Shown piece after piece: positions 1 to 9,427 of a DNA stretch of 64,000 bases. Below the pieces are notes generated by a model. The model searched no databases. It was not told where the DNA came from and was given only the letters and a program-made list of their open reading frames with translations. The DNA is from a virus, in the IMG/VR virus record IMGVR_UViG_3300027128_000001, positions 1 to 64,000 of that record; one strand, written 5' to 3'. Position numbers and translations under genes: made by a program. Positions within the stretch are counted from its first letter, which is position 1. Every line of letters begins with the position of its first letter.

Positions 1-3000
1 GAGACCCAGTATATCCTTGCGATCCAGTGTACCCCTGTGATCCTGTATATCCTTGAGAGCCGGTGTATCCTATTGGACCTTGAACTGTTGACGCAGAACC
101 TGTATATCCAATATCACCTTGTGATCCTGTATATCCCTGTGACCCAGTGTACCCTTGGCTACCAGTGTACCCTCTTGGTCCTATTGATCCAGTATATCCA
201 ACTTCTCCTTGAGACCCAGTATATCCTTGCGATCCAGTGTACCCTTGTGACCCAGTATAACCTACAAGACCTTGGGATCCTGTATATCCAATTGATCCTG
301 TATATCCAACTACTGTTAGGTCCCCTGAACCTACAAGCGATTGACCGGTGATTGATTTAATATTAACACCAGACACCAATGTAGCTTGCTTACCATCCAA
401 TGCAGTTTGTAGACCAGTAATGGCGCTTATTGGGTGTGCATCATCGGCACTACGACCTGTTAGTGCATTGTGCGTTGTTGCACTTGCCGAGCTAACAGAA
501 CTCGTTGCTACCTTTGCAAGGATCTTCCGCACGCCAGCAATCTGTATTCTAGCATCATTGCCAGTATAAGCTGAGCTATACTTGACAACAATTTGATACA
601 TGAATACTTGTTCGGCGAAGCTTAGTCCGTATTCGATAAAGCTTTCATTATACGCAGCATCGACTGTATCAAACATCTCTCGACCGAGCACAAGCTTAAT
701 TGATCCTCTACCTGCACGGAAGTCGTTGGTAGCAAGTAACCAATAAGAAATGTACTTACCTTCCGTTACGTTAGCAAGAGATCCACTACCAGTAGAGATT
801 AAGTTGTAGCGAGCCACATTGCTGGAATGTACCCAAGGAGTAGTGCTGCCCGATACAGTTGTATATGCTGTACCAGAATAATGTACCACTTCTAGGTTAG
901 CAGCGGTTAAAAGAGTTTGTTCCCAATCTGCTGTTGGGGAAGCCGCATGTGTGATTGTGTGAACAAGATCCTCATCGGCAATCACAATTGGAGCACCAAC
1001 ACTTAACTGAACAGCTGTATCATCATTTAATGTGTATGTTAGACCACCACCGCTTCTCCAAACCGTACCGACATTGCTATGTTGGTTGACGTGCCATGTA
1101 GTGTCGCGTTTTGATCCGTGGCGTTCATCGCCAACAATAACAGCTTTTCCTGTTGTTGAATTCCAATAAACATACGCAATGTTGACGTGCGTATCAAACA
1201 TTGGTACCGACGACTCTACAAGATTCATTGTAGTAGGCTCAATGTATATGAACCTTGCACCGTCTGTGTTAGCTATAGTAATAGTTTTGGTTGTTGATAC
1301 AGTATATAATGTACCAATGTGATAGAACTGCCAACTTCCACTAACTGGTGTCGCCGTAAGCTCTCTAGTGCTTTCATTGAACGACATCGTTAGTTGAGTT
1401 CTGTCAACTACGCCATGGATGTCTCCAGTAGCTGTGGCTACAGAAATCAATACGTTGGTAAGATCGGCTGATGATCCTGTATATCCAATTGGTCCTTGGA
1501 CTGTTGAAGCAGATCCTGTATAACCAGTAATACCTTGTGAACCAGTATACCCTATATCACCTTGACTGCCTGTATATCCTCTAGACCCCGTGTATCCAGT
1601 ATAACCACGTGGTCCTTGACCACCAGTAACAGAATCAATGATTGCAACATAATCAAGTTGTGTGGCGTGAGCTACATTACCCGCATTAGAATGGTAGATC
1701 CTAACAGTTACGTTGCCGTTATTAATGTAAGGTGTGCTTGATATCACACCTAATTGAAACTGATAAAAAGATCCTAATCCAGTATACGCCTGTATGCTGT
1801 CCCAGCCAGTTGTGACATAATTATATAATTGAACATATATTGTATGATTGGAACTCGCAGTGTAGTTAATATTAACAGCAACAAGATTAAACGATGTAAC
1901 CCCTGTAAATCCTACATCAATATGCCATGCAGGGGCTGAACCTGACCCATCAGTTATATTATATGAATCACCATCACTAAAGTTTTGAATACTAGCTAGA
2001 TTGCCAGAAACGTATACGCCACCAGTAAGATTAATACTCTGAGCTGTATAGAGCACTGATTCAGGAGTTGCACCCACTGATCCAGTGTATCCTTGTGAAC
2101 CAGTGTACCCTTGTGAACCCGTATAACCCTGGCTACCGGTGTACCCTTGTGAACCCGTATAACCCTGGCTACCGGTGTACCCTTGGGATCCCGTATAACC
2201 CCGGCTACCGGTGTATCCTTGGGATCCCGTATAACCCTGGCTACCAGCATACCCAACAGATCCCGTATAACCCTGGCTACCGGTGTATCCTTGTGAACCA
2301 GTATAACCCTGGCTACCGGTGTACCCTTGGCTGCCAGTGTACCCTTGGCTGCCAGTGTAGCCCTGGGATCCTGTATAACCCTGGCTACCGGTGTACCCTT
2401 GGCTGCCAGTGTACCCTTGGCTGCCAGTGTAGCCCTGGGATCCTGTATAACCCTGGCTACCGGCATACCCAATAGATCCTGTATAACCCTGGCTACCGGT
2501 GTATCCTTGTGAACCAGTGTATCCTTGGGATCCAGTGTATCCATCAGGCCCTTGGACTGTTGAAGCAGATCCCGTATAACCCTGGCTACCAGTGTACCCT
2601 TGTGAACCAGTGTATCCTTGGGATCCACTGTATCCCTGACTGCCAGTATACCCCAGTGAACCAGTGTATCCAGCAGATCCAGTATATCCTATTGGACCTT
2701 GTACGGTCGAAGCCGATCCTGTATATCCTTGGCTACCGGTGTATCCTTGACTTCCAGTATAGCCCTGGGACCCAGTGTATCCATCGGGCCCTTGGACTGT
2801 TGAAGCAGATCCAGTGTACCCTTGGCTGCCAGTATATCCCAGTGAACCAGTGTACCCTTGGGATCCAGTATAGCCGTCACGGCCAACATACCCTGATGAT
2901 CCAGTATATCCAATATTCCCTTGGGATCCAGTATAGCCTCCAGGATCTCCTCTAGACCCTGTGTATCCAAGTGGACCTTTGATTAGGTTTGATGGCGCAC

Positions 3001-3076
3001 TGATATGGACTCCATCAGTCGATACTGTAGTTGATACAGTATCGACTTGTTGTACTGTGACTTTTATATCAGACAT
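1..3076 (-). CDS. Collagen-like tail fiber/adhesin (3' end outside the window)
   Basis: An open frame runs from an ATG at 3076 to the window edge, giving over 1000 residues with the C-terminus missing. After about 35 N-terminal residues comes a long Gly-X-Y tract of Gly-Tyr-Thr-Gly-Ser units (about 2990-2070), a beta-rich insert (about 2050-1630), another short Gly-X-Y tract, a large non-repetitive domain (about 1470-620), a segment resembling phage-fiber linkers (QTALDGKQ, GQSLVGSGDL; about 470-310) and a third Gly-X-Y tract at the edge. This is a virion adhesin that probably trimerises as a collagen-like triple helix. The 113-residue gene at 3081-3422 lies just upstream in the same transcript. 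The receptor cannot be read from the sequence. Confidence 0.85.
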   Translation of the reverse strand, partial: MSDIKVTVQQVDTVSTTVSTDGVHISAPSNLIKGPLGYTGSRGDPGGYTGSQGNIGYTGSSGYVGRDGYTGSQGYTGSLGYTGSQGYTGSASTVQGPDGYTGSQGYTGSQGYTGSQGYTGSASTVQGPIGYTGSAGYTGSLGYTGSQGYSGSQGYTGSQGYTGSQGYTGSASTVQGPDGYTGSQGYTGSQGYTGSQGYTGSIGYAGSQGYTGSQGYTGSQGYTGSQGYTGSQGYTGSQGYTGSQGYTGSQGYTGSQGYTGSQGYTGSQGYTGSVGYAGSQGYTGSQGYTGSRGYTGSQGYTGSQGYTGSQGYTGSQGYTGSQGYTGSQGYTGSVGATPESVLYTAQSINLTGGVYVSGNLASIQNFSDGDSYNITDGSGSAPAWHIDVGFTGVTSFNLVAVNINYTASSNHTIYVQLYNYVTTGWDSIQAYTGLGSFYQFQLGVISSTPYINNGNVTVRIYHSNAGNVAHATQLDYVAIIDSVTGGQGPRGYTGYTGSRGYTGSQGDIGYTGSQGITGYTGSASTVQGPIGYTGSSADLTNVLISVATATGDIHGVVDRTQLTMSFNESTRELTATPVSGSWQFYHIGTLYTVSTTKTITIANTDGARFIYIEPTTMNLVESSVPMFDTHVNIAYVYWNSTTGKAVIVGDERHGSKRDTTWHVNQHSNVGTVWRSGGGLTYTLNDDTAVQLSVGAPIVIADEDLVHTITHAASPTADWEQTLLTAANLEVVHYSGTAYTTVSGSTTPWVHSSNVARYNLISTGSGSLANVTEGKYISYWLLATNDFRAGRGSIKLVLGREMFDTVDAAYNESFIEYGLSFAEQVFMYQIVVKYSSAYTGNDARIQIAGVRKILAKVATSSVSSASATTHNALTGRSADDAHPISAITGLQTALDGKQATLVSGVNIKSITGQSLVGSGDLTVVGYTGSIGYTGSQGLVGYTGSQGYTGSQGYTGSQGEVGYTGSIGPRGYTGSQGYTGSQGYTGSQGDIGYTGSASTVQGPIGYTGSQGYTGSQGYTGSQGYTGS
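2068..2990 (-). repeat. Tandem collagen-like (Gly-X-Y) coding repeats
   Basis: Eighteen-base units encoding Gly-Tyr-Thr-Gly-Ser-X recur almost without interruption, broken by the phrase Ala-Ser-Thr-Val-Gln-Gly-Pro. Similar arrays sit at 1-330 and about 1475-1620. The glycine at every third residue is the collagen signature. The near-identical DNA makes the array prone to slippage and to recombination with the matching arrays near 30 kb and 36 kb. Confidence 0.9.
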
Positions 3077-3080
3077 TTAA

Positions 3081-3422
3081 TTATGCACCCTGTGTTATTT
3101 GGGGTGTGATTGTTACAATACCTTCAATGATACGCTTTCTATATCCTTCAACAGTGTGATTAATTTCCACGTCATATAACCATCGTCCGGCCGGAATCAC
3201 TTCCGATTGAGATGCGGTAAGGGATAATTTAAGTTGACCAGCCACTGCGTTTATAATTGTTGCAGTGAAGTTGTATGCTACTGATGAGCTGAAGGACTTC
3301 CTCATTTGTGAAGTGGCCGCGTAATTGGTCAGATCGAGGGGAGTGCCGTCTGATGATGTTACAGTGATTATAGTTGCGAAGTCAGATCCTTGATCTACAA
3401 ACAGATTGCTAATAGCAGCCAC
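3081..3422 (-). CDS. Small virion protein next to fiber, Ig-like/BppU-like
   Basis: 113 residues starting at GTG, with GGAGA nine bases upstream. The protein looks all-beta; its pattern (DLTNY..TSQMRKS near residues 30-42, GRWLYDVEI near 80-88, then a final EGIVTITP strand) matches a small structural protein found beside fiber genes of T4-like phages, resembling the N-terminal domain of baseplate BppU proteins. It probably joins or stabilises the fiber encoded immediately downstream (4-base gap). A TATAAATA late promoter lies upstream. The function is inferred from fold impression and position only. Confidence 0.6.
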   Translation of the reverse strand: MAAISNLFVDQGSDFATIITVTSSDGTPLDLTNYAATSQMRKSFSSSVAYNFTATIINAVAGQLKLSLTASQSEVIPAGRWLYDVEINHTVEGYRKRIIEGIVTITPQITQGA

Positions 3423-3483
3423 AACGGTATCTCCTATACAGATTTGTATTTAATCTCAATTGCATATATAATTGATCAATGTT

Positions 3484-3491
3484 ATATTTAT
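3484..3491 (-). promoter_or_regulatory. Late-type promoter TATAAATA
   Basis: An exact T4-type late -10 element on the minus strand, about 60 bases before the GTG of the 3081-3422 gene. It lies in the divergent gap with the plus-strand glycosyltransferase gene. Late transcription would need gp33 (encoded at 49.8 kb), a gp55-type sigma factor and the sliding clamp. Confidence 0.6.
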
Positions 3492-3506
3492 ACTATTGGA
3501 ATCTAC

Positions 3507-6500
3507 ATGATCTCAATCGCAATTATCGACGTTATTGGTTTGACTTATGATGGTAGCACTCTTCAAAAAAGAGGCCTTGGCGGCTCTGAATCTGCTGTCA
3601 TTCTCATGGCCAAAGAACTCCACAATCTAGGGTTCAAAGTAACTGTTTTCAACAACTGCATCGACAGAGAAGCCTCTCCGGGTATCTATGATGGGGTCGA
3701 ATACATCGACTTAAGTCAAATTGAAACTCTAGAGGATCCGAAGTTCGACGTTGTTATCGGATCACGAACAGTTGCTCCATTCCTCCCACCACACATTTGG
3801 CCTAATTGGAGCTACCGAGTTGACATCCATGAAAGGATTCGAAGACATGCTAAACTAAAGGTTCTTTGGCTCCATGATACGTTTTGTGCTGGTGATGAAC
3901 TTCTTGAAGACCTAGTAGTAAACGGTCACATTGACGAAATCTTCACACTATCTGATTTCCACACTTCGTATGTGACAAACTGTGATCACGGACGCAAACG
4001 GAACTTTGAGGTCCTTAAACATAAGGTATTTATCACTCGCAATGGTATCACCAAGTACCATGATGAGGTCGATATTGCCTCCAAAGATCCCAATCTCTTT
4101 GTATATAATGCATCCGTCACTAAAGGGATGATTCCTCTCGTCGAACGAATCTGGCCTCAATTTAAGGCGCGAGTTCCTGATGCTCAATTGAAGATCATCG
4201 GTGGATATTATAGATTCCGAGAGAATCTTGAACCAGATGAACAAGAAAAGAAGTGGCGATTGCTCGCCAACGATCCATCCAATCCTGAAAAAGGAATTGA
4301 GTTCACTGGGATCATTAAGCAAAGTGAAATTGCAGATATCCTTGCCAAAGCTTCTTACATGCTTTATCCAGGAGCATTCCCTGAGACGTTTGGCATCTCA
4401 ACTCTCGAATCACTTGCATACAATACACCGTTAATCACTTCTAGGTTTGGTGCCTTGGAGGAGACTGCTTTTTCAGAAGCATGTTATCTACTCGATTATC
4501 CAATTGAGCCTAATGGTCTATTCCCCCACATCAATGTTGACAGTCAAGCATCTAAGTTCACGGAGATGGCAGTTGCAGCATATCACAATAAGTACTTGCA
4601 TCAGCAGAAGATGTATATGTGTTCCGCTGTAAAGGACATTTGTACATGGGATACGGTTGCGCTACAATGGAAACAACACTTCTTCAGAAAGCTTGGTCTA
4701 TACCTCTCGAGGGACGAGTATAGGAAGGTTACCAAAATTAATTCTCGCGTAAAACAGGTGTTTGGCCGAAGGTTTTCCAACACCGAAGATGTATACATTC
4801 CTCGAAGCACTCAACAAAAGATTGTTGTTGTGACTCCTGCCTATAATGCTGAGCAGTATATCACCAAGTGTATCGAATCAGTAGTATCACAGGATTATGA
4901 TAACTGGGAAATGTATATTATTGATGATTGTTCCACGGACAATACGTTTAGTGTAGCAAGTCAAGCAGCGATGTTATCGGATAAAATCACTGTGATCAGG
5001 AATCCGATGAATATGGGAGCAGTGTATAATCACGTGACTACTATCAAACAGTTTTGTGATCCCGATGATATTGTAATGTTAATTGATGGTGACGATGCTC
5101 TTGTTAACGACAATCAAATCTTCCAGTTTTACAACAACCTATATGATGGATCAACAGAATTCTCTTACGGTTCTTGTTGGTCGATGATTGATAAGATTCC
5201 TTTAGTAGCACAACACTATCCGAAACGCATCAAAGAAACAAAATCATATCGCGGTCACGTATTCAACTGGAACATGCCTTACACACACCTTAGAACCTTC
5301 CAAGCGAAGTTTCTATTGCAGGTTGATGAAGATGAGTTCAAAGATGAGAATGGTGCATGGTATAAAGCTGGAGGTGATGGCGCTGTATTCTATTCTGTGA
5401 TTGAGCAAGTAGATCCAGATAAGATTAAAGTTGTGCAGGACATTGTTTACTTGTATAATGACATGAGTCCAATTAACGACTATAAAGTAAATGGTGCTGA
5501 GCAAACACGAAATGCCAATCGAATTAGGTCTTCAAACCGCGTGAAGGATAAGTTTTCTGTTGTGATTCCAACAATGTGGCGGGCAATGGATCTAATGCCA
5601 GAGTTGCTTGAAAGTCTCGTTGCCCATGAACTTGTAGGCGAAGTGATCATCATCAACAATGAAGTAAACAATACACCGACATTGAGTGTGTTGAGGCACC
5701 CTAAGATTGTAATGATTGATCAGGAAACCAATATCATGGTCAACCCTGCATGGAATCTTGGAGTGGAGATTGCCAAATACAATAAGATGTGTTTCTGTAA
5801 TGATGATATTGTATTTGATGTTAGGTTGTTTAATAAAATTTACGATCGAATTACACCAGAATATGGACCGCATGGGATCATATGGGGTAAAGAAGAATTT
5901 AACCAACCTCCCACAACTGATGGATCAATCGATTTTATCGAATGGAAGCCTGGAGATGTAATCCACTGCTTTGGACAACTCCACTTCCAACATAAAGATA
6001 GCTGGATACCCATTCACTCCGATCTAAAGATGTTTTACGGTGATGATTGGATCTTCCACAACGCACTATCTCGAAACTTAACGCCTTGGTTGATCTACAA
6101 CATCAACTTCAAGTCACGTAACTCTGCTACAGGTCTATGTGAAGATATTGTTCCTCTCGTCAATGAACGATATAAGTTAGAAACCCCAATTTATCAGAAC
6201 TGGGCATCACAACATGTCGCTAACCAAACTAATAGTAGGCTCACTATGAAAAAAATCTTGATTGCTATTCCAACAAACAAGTACGTTGAAACAACGACGA
6301 TGAAGGCAGTATATGATCTTGAGGTGCCAGAAGGATACACAACAGACCTTCAGTTCTTCTACGGCTATCAAGTAGATCAAATCCGTAATCTGATTGCTGA
6401 TTGGGCTAAGCACTATGACTATTTGTTTTCAGTAGATTCTGACATTGCATTCCCTTCCGACACCTTAAAGCGACTCCTATCTCATAACAAAGACATTGTG

Positions 6501-7541
6501 TCAGGGTTGTACATTCAACGTAAACCTGGTCAGCACATTCTTGAGCTGTATAGGAATGGAACAAACGTACCTTACCAAGACATTGAAGGTCAAGGTCTAG
6601 TGGAAATTGACGGATGTGGTTTTGGATGTGTTCTGATTAACTCCAACGTGATTCGTGCAATGGAGTATCCACACTTCGTCTACAAGTCAGCAATCGATCA
6701 CAGTAATACTCTTTCAGAAGATGTATACTTTTGTTTGAAGGCAAAAGAGAAGGGATTCAAACTATATGCAGATACAGACGTTCGCTGCGATCACTATGGT
6801 ACCACAGCATTGAAAGTTCAATCACAAAAGCCTCCTGTGATAGAGCAACCTAAAACAAACAGAGATATTGATTTTCTACTTAACCTCAGCAACACTAGGA
6901 TGATTCCCGCCGAACACGTGAACTATCTCTTTAGGATGAGAGATAGCGGATCCCAACCTCGCGTGATATACGATATCGGTGCTTGTGTACTACATTGGAC
7001 GCGCGAGGCTATCAACGCATGGCCCCACGCCAAGTTTATTGCTTTTGATGCCATGGAAGAATCCAAAGCAGTATTCGATCATTTTGGATTCGATAGCCAC
7101 ATTGGTGTGTTGAGCGATAGAGATGATGACTATGTAACATTCTACAAGAACGTCACTTCACCTGGAGGTAATTCTTACTACAAAGAAAGTACGCAATACT
7201 CTCCTGCTGCCGATCAGATGTACGGTGACTTTAATGCCCATATGCTTAGGACATTTACTCTCGATAGTATTGTTGAAGCAAAAGGGTTTCCACTCCCTGA
7301 TCTAATTAAGATCGATGTGCAGGGTGCTGAACTAGATGTACTTAAAGGAGCGACGAAAACACTAGCATCATGTAAAGATATTATTGTAGAGCTTCAGTTG
7401 GTTGAATACAATGAAGGAGCTCCTTCTTACATTGAGGTGATTACATACCTCAAGTCACAAGGATTTGAGCTGGTAGGGTCTTCATACTTCTCGAAGAATG
7501 GAGACACAGATGCCGACTTCCATTTTACAAAGGTGAAGTGA
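3507..7541 (+). CDS. Five-module glycosyltransferase and FkbM-type methyltransferase fusion
   Basis: 1344 residues. The start chosen is ATG 3507, before an IAIIDVIGL strand; the frame is open further upstream but that part is low-complexity and lies in the promoter gap. Modules in order: a GT4/GT1-like glycosyltransferase (about 1-400; GGSESAV near 25, PETFGISTLESLA as the nucleotide-sugar loop); a GT2 module (about 437-670; VVVTPAYNAEQY, IDDCSTDNT, IDGDDA as the DxD site); a second GT2-like module (from about 682; FSVVIPTMWRA, CNDDIVFD); a third (from about 914; ILIAIPTNKY, VDSDIAFP); and a C-terminal FkbM-like SAM methyltransferase (from about 1153; YDIGACVLHW, KIDVQGAELDVLKGA). It probably builds and methylates a glycan on virion fibers or the host surface. 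It is coupled to the next gene by TGATG. Confidence 0.85.
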   Translation: MISIAIIDVIGLTYDGSTLQKRGLGGSESAVILMAKELHNLGFKVTVFNNCIDREASPGIYDGVEYIDLSQIETLEDPKFDVVIGSRTVAPFLPPHIWPNWSYRVDIHERIRRHAKLKVLWLHDTFCAGDELLEDLVVNGHIDEIFTLSDFHTSYVTNCDHGRKRNFEVLKHKVFITRNGITKYHDEVDIASKDPNLFVYNASVTKGMIPLVERIWPQFKARVPDAQLKIIGGYYRFRENLEPDEQEKKWRLLANDPSNPEKGIEFTGIIKQSEIADILAKASYMLYPGAFPETFGISTLESLAYNTPLITSRFGALEETAFSEACYLLDYPIEPNGLFPHINVDSQASKFTEMAVAAYHNKYLHQQKMYMCSAVKDICTWDTVALQWKQHFFRKLGLYLSRDEYRKVTKINSRVKQVFGRRFSNTEDVYIPRSTQQKIVVVTPAYNAEQYITKCIESVVSQDYDNWEMYIIDDCSTDNTFSVASQAAMLSDKITVIRNPMNMGAVYNHVTTIKQFCDPDDIVMLIDGDDALVNDNQIFQFYNNLYDGSTEFSYGSCWSMIDKIPLVAQHYPKRIKETKSYRGHVFNWNMPYTHLRTFQAKFLLQVDEDEFKDENGAWYKAGGDGAVFYSVIEQVDPDKIKVVQDIVYLYNDMSPINDYKVNGAEQTRNANRIRSSNRVKDKFSVVIPTMWRAMDLMPELLESLVAHELVGEVIIINNEVNNTPTLSVLRHPKIVMIDQETNIMVNPAWNLGVEIAKYNKMCFCNDDIVFDVRLFNKIYDRITPEYGPHGIIWGKEEFNQPPTTDGSIDFIEWKPGDVIHCFGQLHFQHKDSWIPIHSDLKMFYGDDWIFHNALSRNLTPWLIYNINFKSRNSATGLCEDIVPLVNERYKLETPIYQNWASQHVANQTNSRLTMKKILIAIPTNKYVETTTMKAVYDLEVPEGYTTDLQFFYGYQVDQIRNLIADWAKHYDYLFSVDSDIAFPSDTLKRLLSHNKDIVSGLYIQRKPGQHILELYRNGTNVPYQDIEGQGLVEIDGCGFGCVLINSNVIRAMEYPHFVYKSAIDHSNTLSEDVYFCLKAKEKGFKLYADTDVRCDHYGTTALKVQSQKPPVIEQPKTNRDIDFLLNLSNTRMIPAEHVNYLFRMRDSGSQPRVIYDIGACVLHWTREAINAWPHAKFIAFDAMEESKAVFDHFGFDSHIGVLSDRDDDYVTFYKNVTSPGGNSYYKESTQYSPAADQMYGDFNAHMLRTFTLDSIVEAKGFPLPDLIKIDVQGAELDVLKGATKTLASCKDIIVELQLVEYNEGAPSYIEVITYLKSQGFELVGSSYFSKNGDTDADFHFTKVK

Positions 7542-8128
7542 TGTACATATATGATTCGCAGGTGTGGGATAAAGTAGATGCTAATGATTTGTGGATCTAC
7601 GATAAGCTGATTCTTTGTAGGAAGTTAGGCTATGTGTGTGGTCCTGCTGGGGTACCTCTTCCAAAACCAGGAACATACATTGTAAAACCTATCACCAACA
7701 TTCTAGGAATGGGCGTTGGTTCTTACTTCCATGAATTTACTGATACTGACACCGACTTCCTTGCACCAGGAACATTTTGGATGGAAGTGTTTACAGGACC
7801 GCATGTTAGCGTTGACGTGGTCGACGGCAAAACGGATATCGTATATGAAGGTATTCGAGATGGTCTCCAACGGTTTAGTCGTTGGACCAAACTAGACATC
7901 GAACCACAGCATGAGCCGTTTGTAATTGAGATGTCGAAGAAGTATGGCGTTGTCAACTATGAGACGATCGGCGGTAAGATCATCGAAGTCCATCTCAGAG
8001 CCAATCCTGACTGGCATAAGCACAAGGCAAGGGAACTAATCCCTGTTTGGGAAGGCGAGGAGATCCCTAAAGAAAATTTCGTATCAGATCCAGATATTGG
8101 AAGACTTGGGTTTGTAGTAGTCAGATAA
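7541..8128 (+). CDS. ATP-grasp-like protein coupled to the glycosyltransferase
   Basis: 195 residues. The ATG overlaps the stop of the glycosyltransferase gene (TGATG), with GGTGAAG as ribosome site, so the two are co-translated. Features recalling the ATP-grasp fold are a YIVKPI strand near residue 48 followed by a glycine-rich turn (GMGVGS), and a C-terminal NYETIGGKIIEVHLR stretch like the acidic metal-binding strand of ATP-grasp ligases. A ligase adding an amino group or other substituent to the glycan would fit, but this is inference; the similarity is only at motif level. It overlaps the convergent PAS gene by 8 bases. Confidence 0.5.
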   Translation: MYIYDSQVWDKVDANDLWIYDKLILCRKLGYVCGPAGVPLPKPGTYIVKPITNILGMGVGSYFHEFTDTDTDFLAPGTFWMEVFTGPHVSVDVVDGKTDIVYEGIRDGLQRFSRWTKLDIEPQHEPFVIEMSKKYGVVNYETIGGKIIEVHLRANPDWHKHKARELIPVWEGEEIPKENFVSDPDIGRLGFVVVR

Positions 8129-8993
8129 CTGGCTTAAGAGATACTACATAGAACACTGGATAGGGGTGGCCGTTCTTGATTGGCTGAACGGTAACTCTGT
8201 ATGATGGGTCGCGTGGTAGAGTCTGATCGAAGATATTACCATCCTTAACTACTTCCCACACCACATCATATATCTCGGGATTGTGTAGTATCTCTTTAAC
8301 GTGCTTACCAATTGCATCTTTGTAGTTTGATATGTGGAAATACTTTAATGATTCATCGTTGCAGAAGAACACACATGAGTTTTTGTCTATAATGAAAATT
8401 GGATGGCTTGCGGAGTTCATCGCAATGTAACAAGCCTTAGTTCTTTCATGTTCAAGATATGGCTCTGTAATATCGCGACCTACGACGATGAGCTCTTTTG
8501 GTTCACCGGCATCATATGTTGGTGTCTTAATTACATCAAAGTATCTTGTGTTACCTGATGCATCCTTTATTATCTCGATCGTTCTATTTGAATGGCCTCG
8601 TCGCCATGCTTCAGTATCTGTCTCAACACACACCTCTAATGTATCTTTGAGATGGGGTTTGATTTTACCTATATCCTCGTCTGTTTTGTTATAGTAGTCA
8701 TCGAGGATAATATCAAACAACTTCTGTCCATATATGTTCAGAGTTTTCCAGCGGCCGCTGCTGTCTTTAATTAGCAGCAGGTCATCAATCGCATCGATGG
8801 TAGTATAAAACCTCTGCGTGTAGCTGGATAGTTCCTTTTCAATATTCTGAGATGCAATACTAGCAACCTCAGACAACTCTGCTGTTGCTCGCTTCAACAT
8901 GGTCAGCCCTGTATCGAGTTCGTGGGCGAACAATGACGGCATATCTTGATCAAACGCAACACTAATCTTACTTCTACCAGAAAACCAACCCAT
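8121..8993 (-). CDS. Double-PAS sensor-like protein without an output domain
   Basis: 290 residues: a helical N-terminus (1-60), a first PAS domain (about 61-178, beginning DAIDDLLLIKDSSGRW and ending in the PAC-like LIVVGRDIT) and a second PAS domain (about 182-290, SHPIFIIDKNSCVFFCNDESLKYF). There is no histidine kinase, GGDEF, EAL or DNA-binding domain. PAS domains bind small ligands or mediate dimerisation, so the protein may act by binding a host PAS-containing regulator. It lies with a small membrane protein gene (9005-9283) on the minus strand. No cofactor-binding cysteine can be assigned with certainty. Confidence 0.8.
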   Translation of the reverse strand: MGWFSGRSKISVAFDQDMPSLFAHELDTGLTMLKRATAELSEVASIASQNIEKELSSYTQRFYTTIDAIDDLLLIKDSSGRWKTLNIYGQKLFDIILDDYYNKTDEDIGKIKPHLKDTLEVCVETDTEAWRRGHSNRTIEIIKDASGNTRYFDVIKTPTYDAGEPKELIVVGRDITEPYLEHERTKACYIAMNSASHPIFIIDKNSCVFFCNDESLKYFHISNYKDAIGKHVKEILHNPEIYDVVWEVVKDGNIFDQTLPRDPSYRVTVQPIKNGHPYPVFYVVSLKPVI

Positions 8994-9004
8994 AATAAAC
9001 TCTC

Positions 9005-9283
9005 TTATTTTTTAGCGGCTTGGAAGGAAGTAAGAACGATCTTGATTTCGTGCAGGGCATGAATAAGATCAATATTACCCTGATGGTATCGTTCAATGAT
9101 TTGACGAGTGGCCTCGAGTTCATGGTCTTTAGCTCCGACGTACTTGTCGGTTATCTCGTTCATTTCCTTTAGTATATGTTTGCGGTCCCATATCAGGGCA
9201 CCAATGATGGCAACCAGGATTACAACAATCGCTGAGTTACCACCTTGGACTAAAAACTCGACAAACAGCTTAGCGAGATCCAT
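9005..9283 (-). CDS. Small membrane protein with coiled-coil tail
   Basis: 92 residues. One transmembrane helix (about 14-33, NSAIVVILVAIIGALIWD) is followed by a charged amphipathic helix likely to form a coiled coil (about 35-90). The layout resembles phage spanin i-type or holin-like proteins, but there is no lipoprotein partner next to it, so this is only a possibility. It is followed 11 bases later by the PAS gene, with which it is probably transcribed. Confidence 0.55.
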   Translation of the reverse strand: MDLAKLFVEFLVQGGNSAIVVILVAIIGALIWDRKHILKEMNEITDKYVGAKDHELEATRQIIERYHQGNIDLIHALHEIKIVLTSFQAAKK

Positions 9284-9358
9284 CTTAGATCCTTATAGGT
9301 CTTTTTGTATTTGTTATGACAAGGATCAATCGGAGCCAAAGATATGATTCAGATGCTT

Positions 9359-9366
9359 TATTTATT
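9359..9366 (-). promoter_or_regulatory. Candidate late promoter AATAAATA
   Basis: The minus strand reads TTTTAATAAATAAAGC, with the same AATAAATA core seen 25-36 bases before other late genes of this phage. It sits about 75 bases upstream of the 9005-9283 gene. Confidence 0.4.
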
Positions 9367-9427
9367 AAAACTCACTATTCTCTTCTTAGAAGCTACACCA
9401 TAAGATTAATTTTAGATATCATATGGG

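Noticed and set aside
1996-2628. Minus-strand open frame of 210 codons and plus-strand counterpart at 2068-2475
   Set aside because: Alternative frames of the collagen-like array; both are tandem repeats caused by the 18-base unit.
2068-2990. CRISPR-like array of short repeats
   Set aside because: Units are contiguous, without spacers, and translate to Gly-X-Y repeats in the fiber frame.
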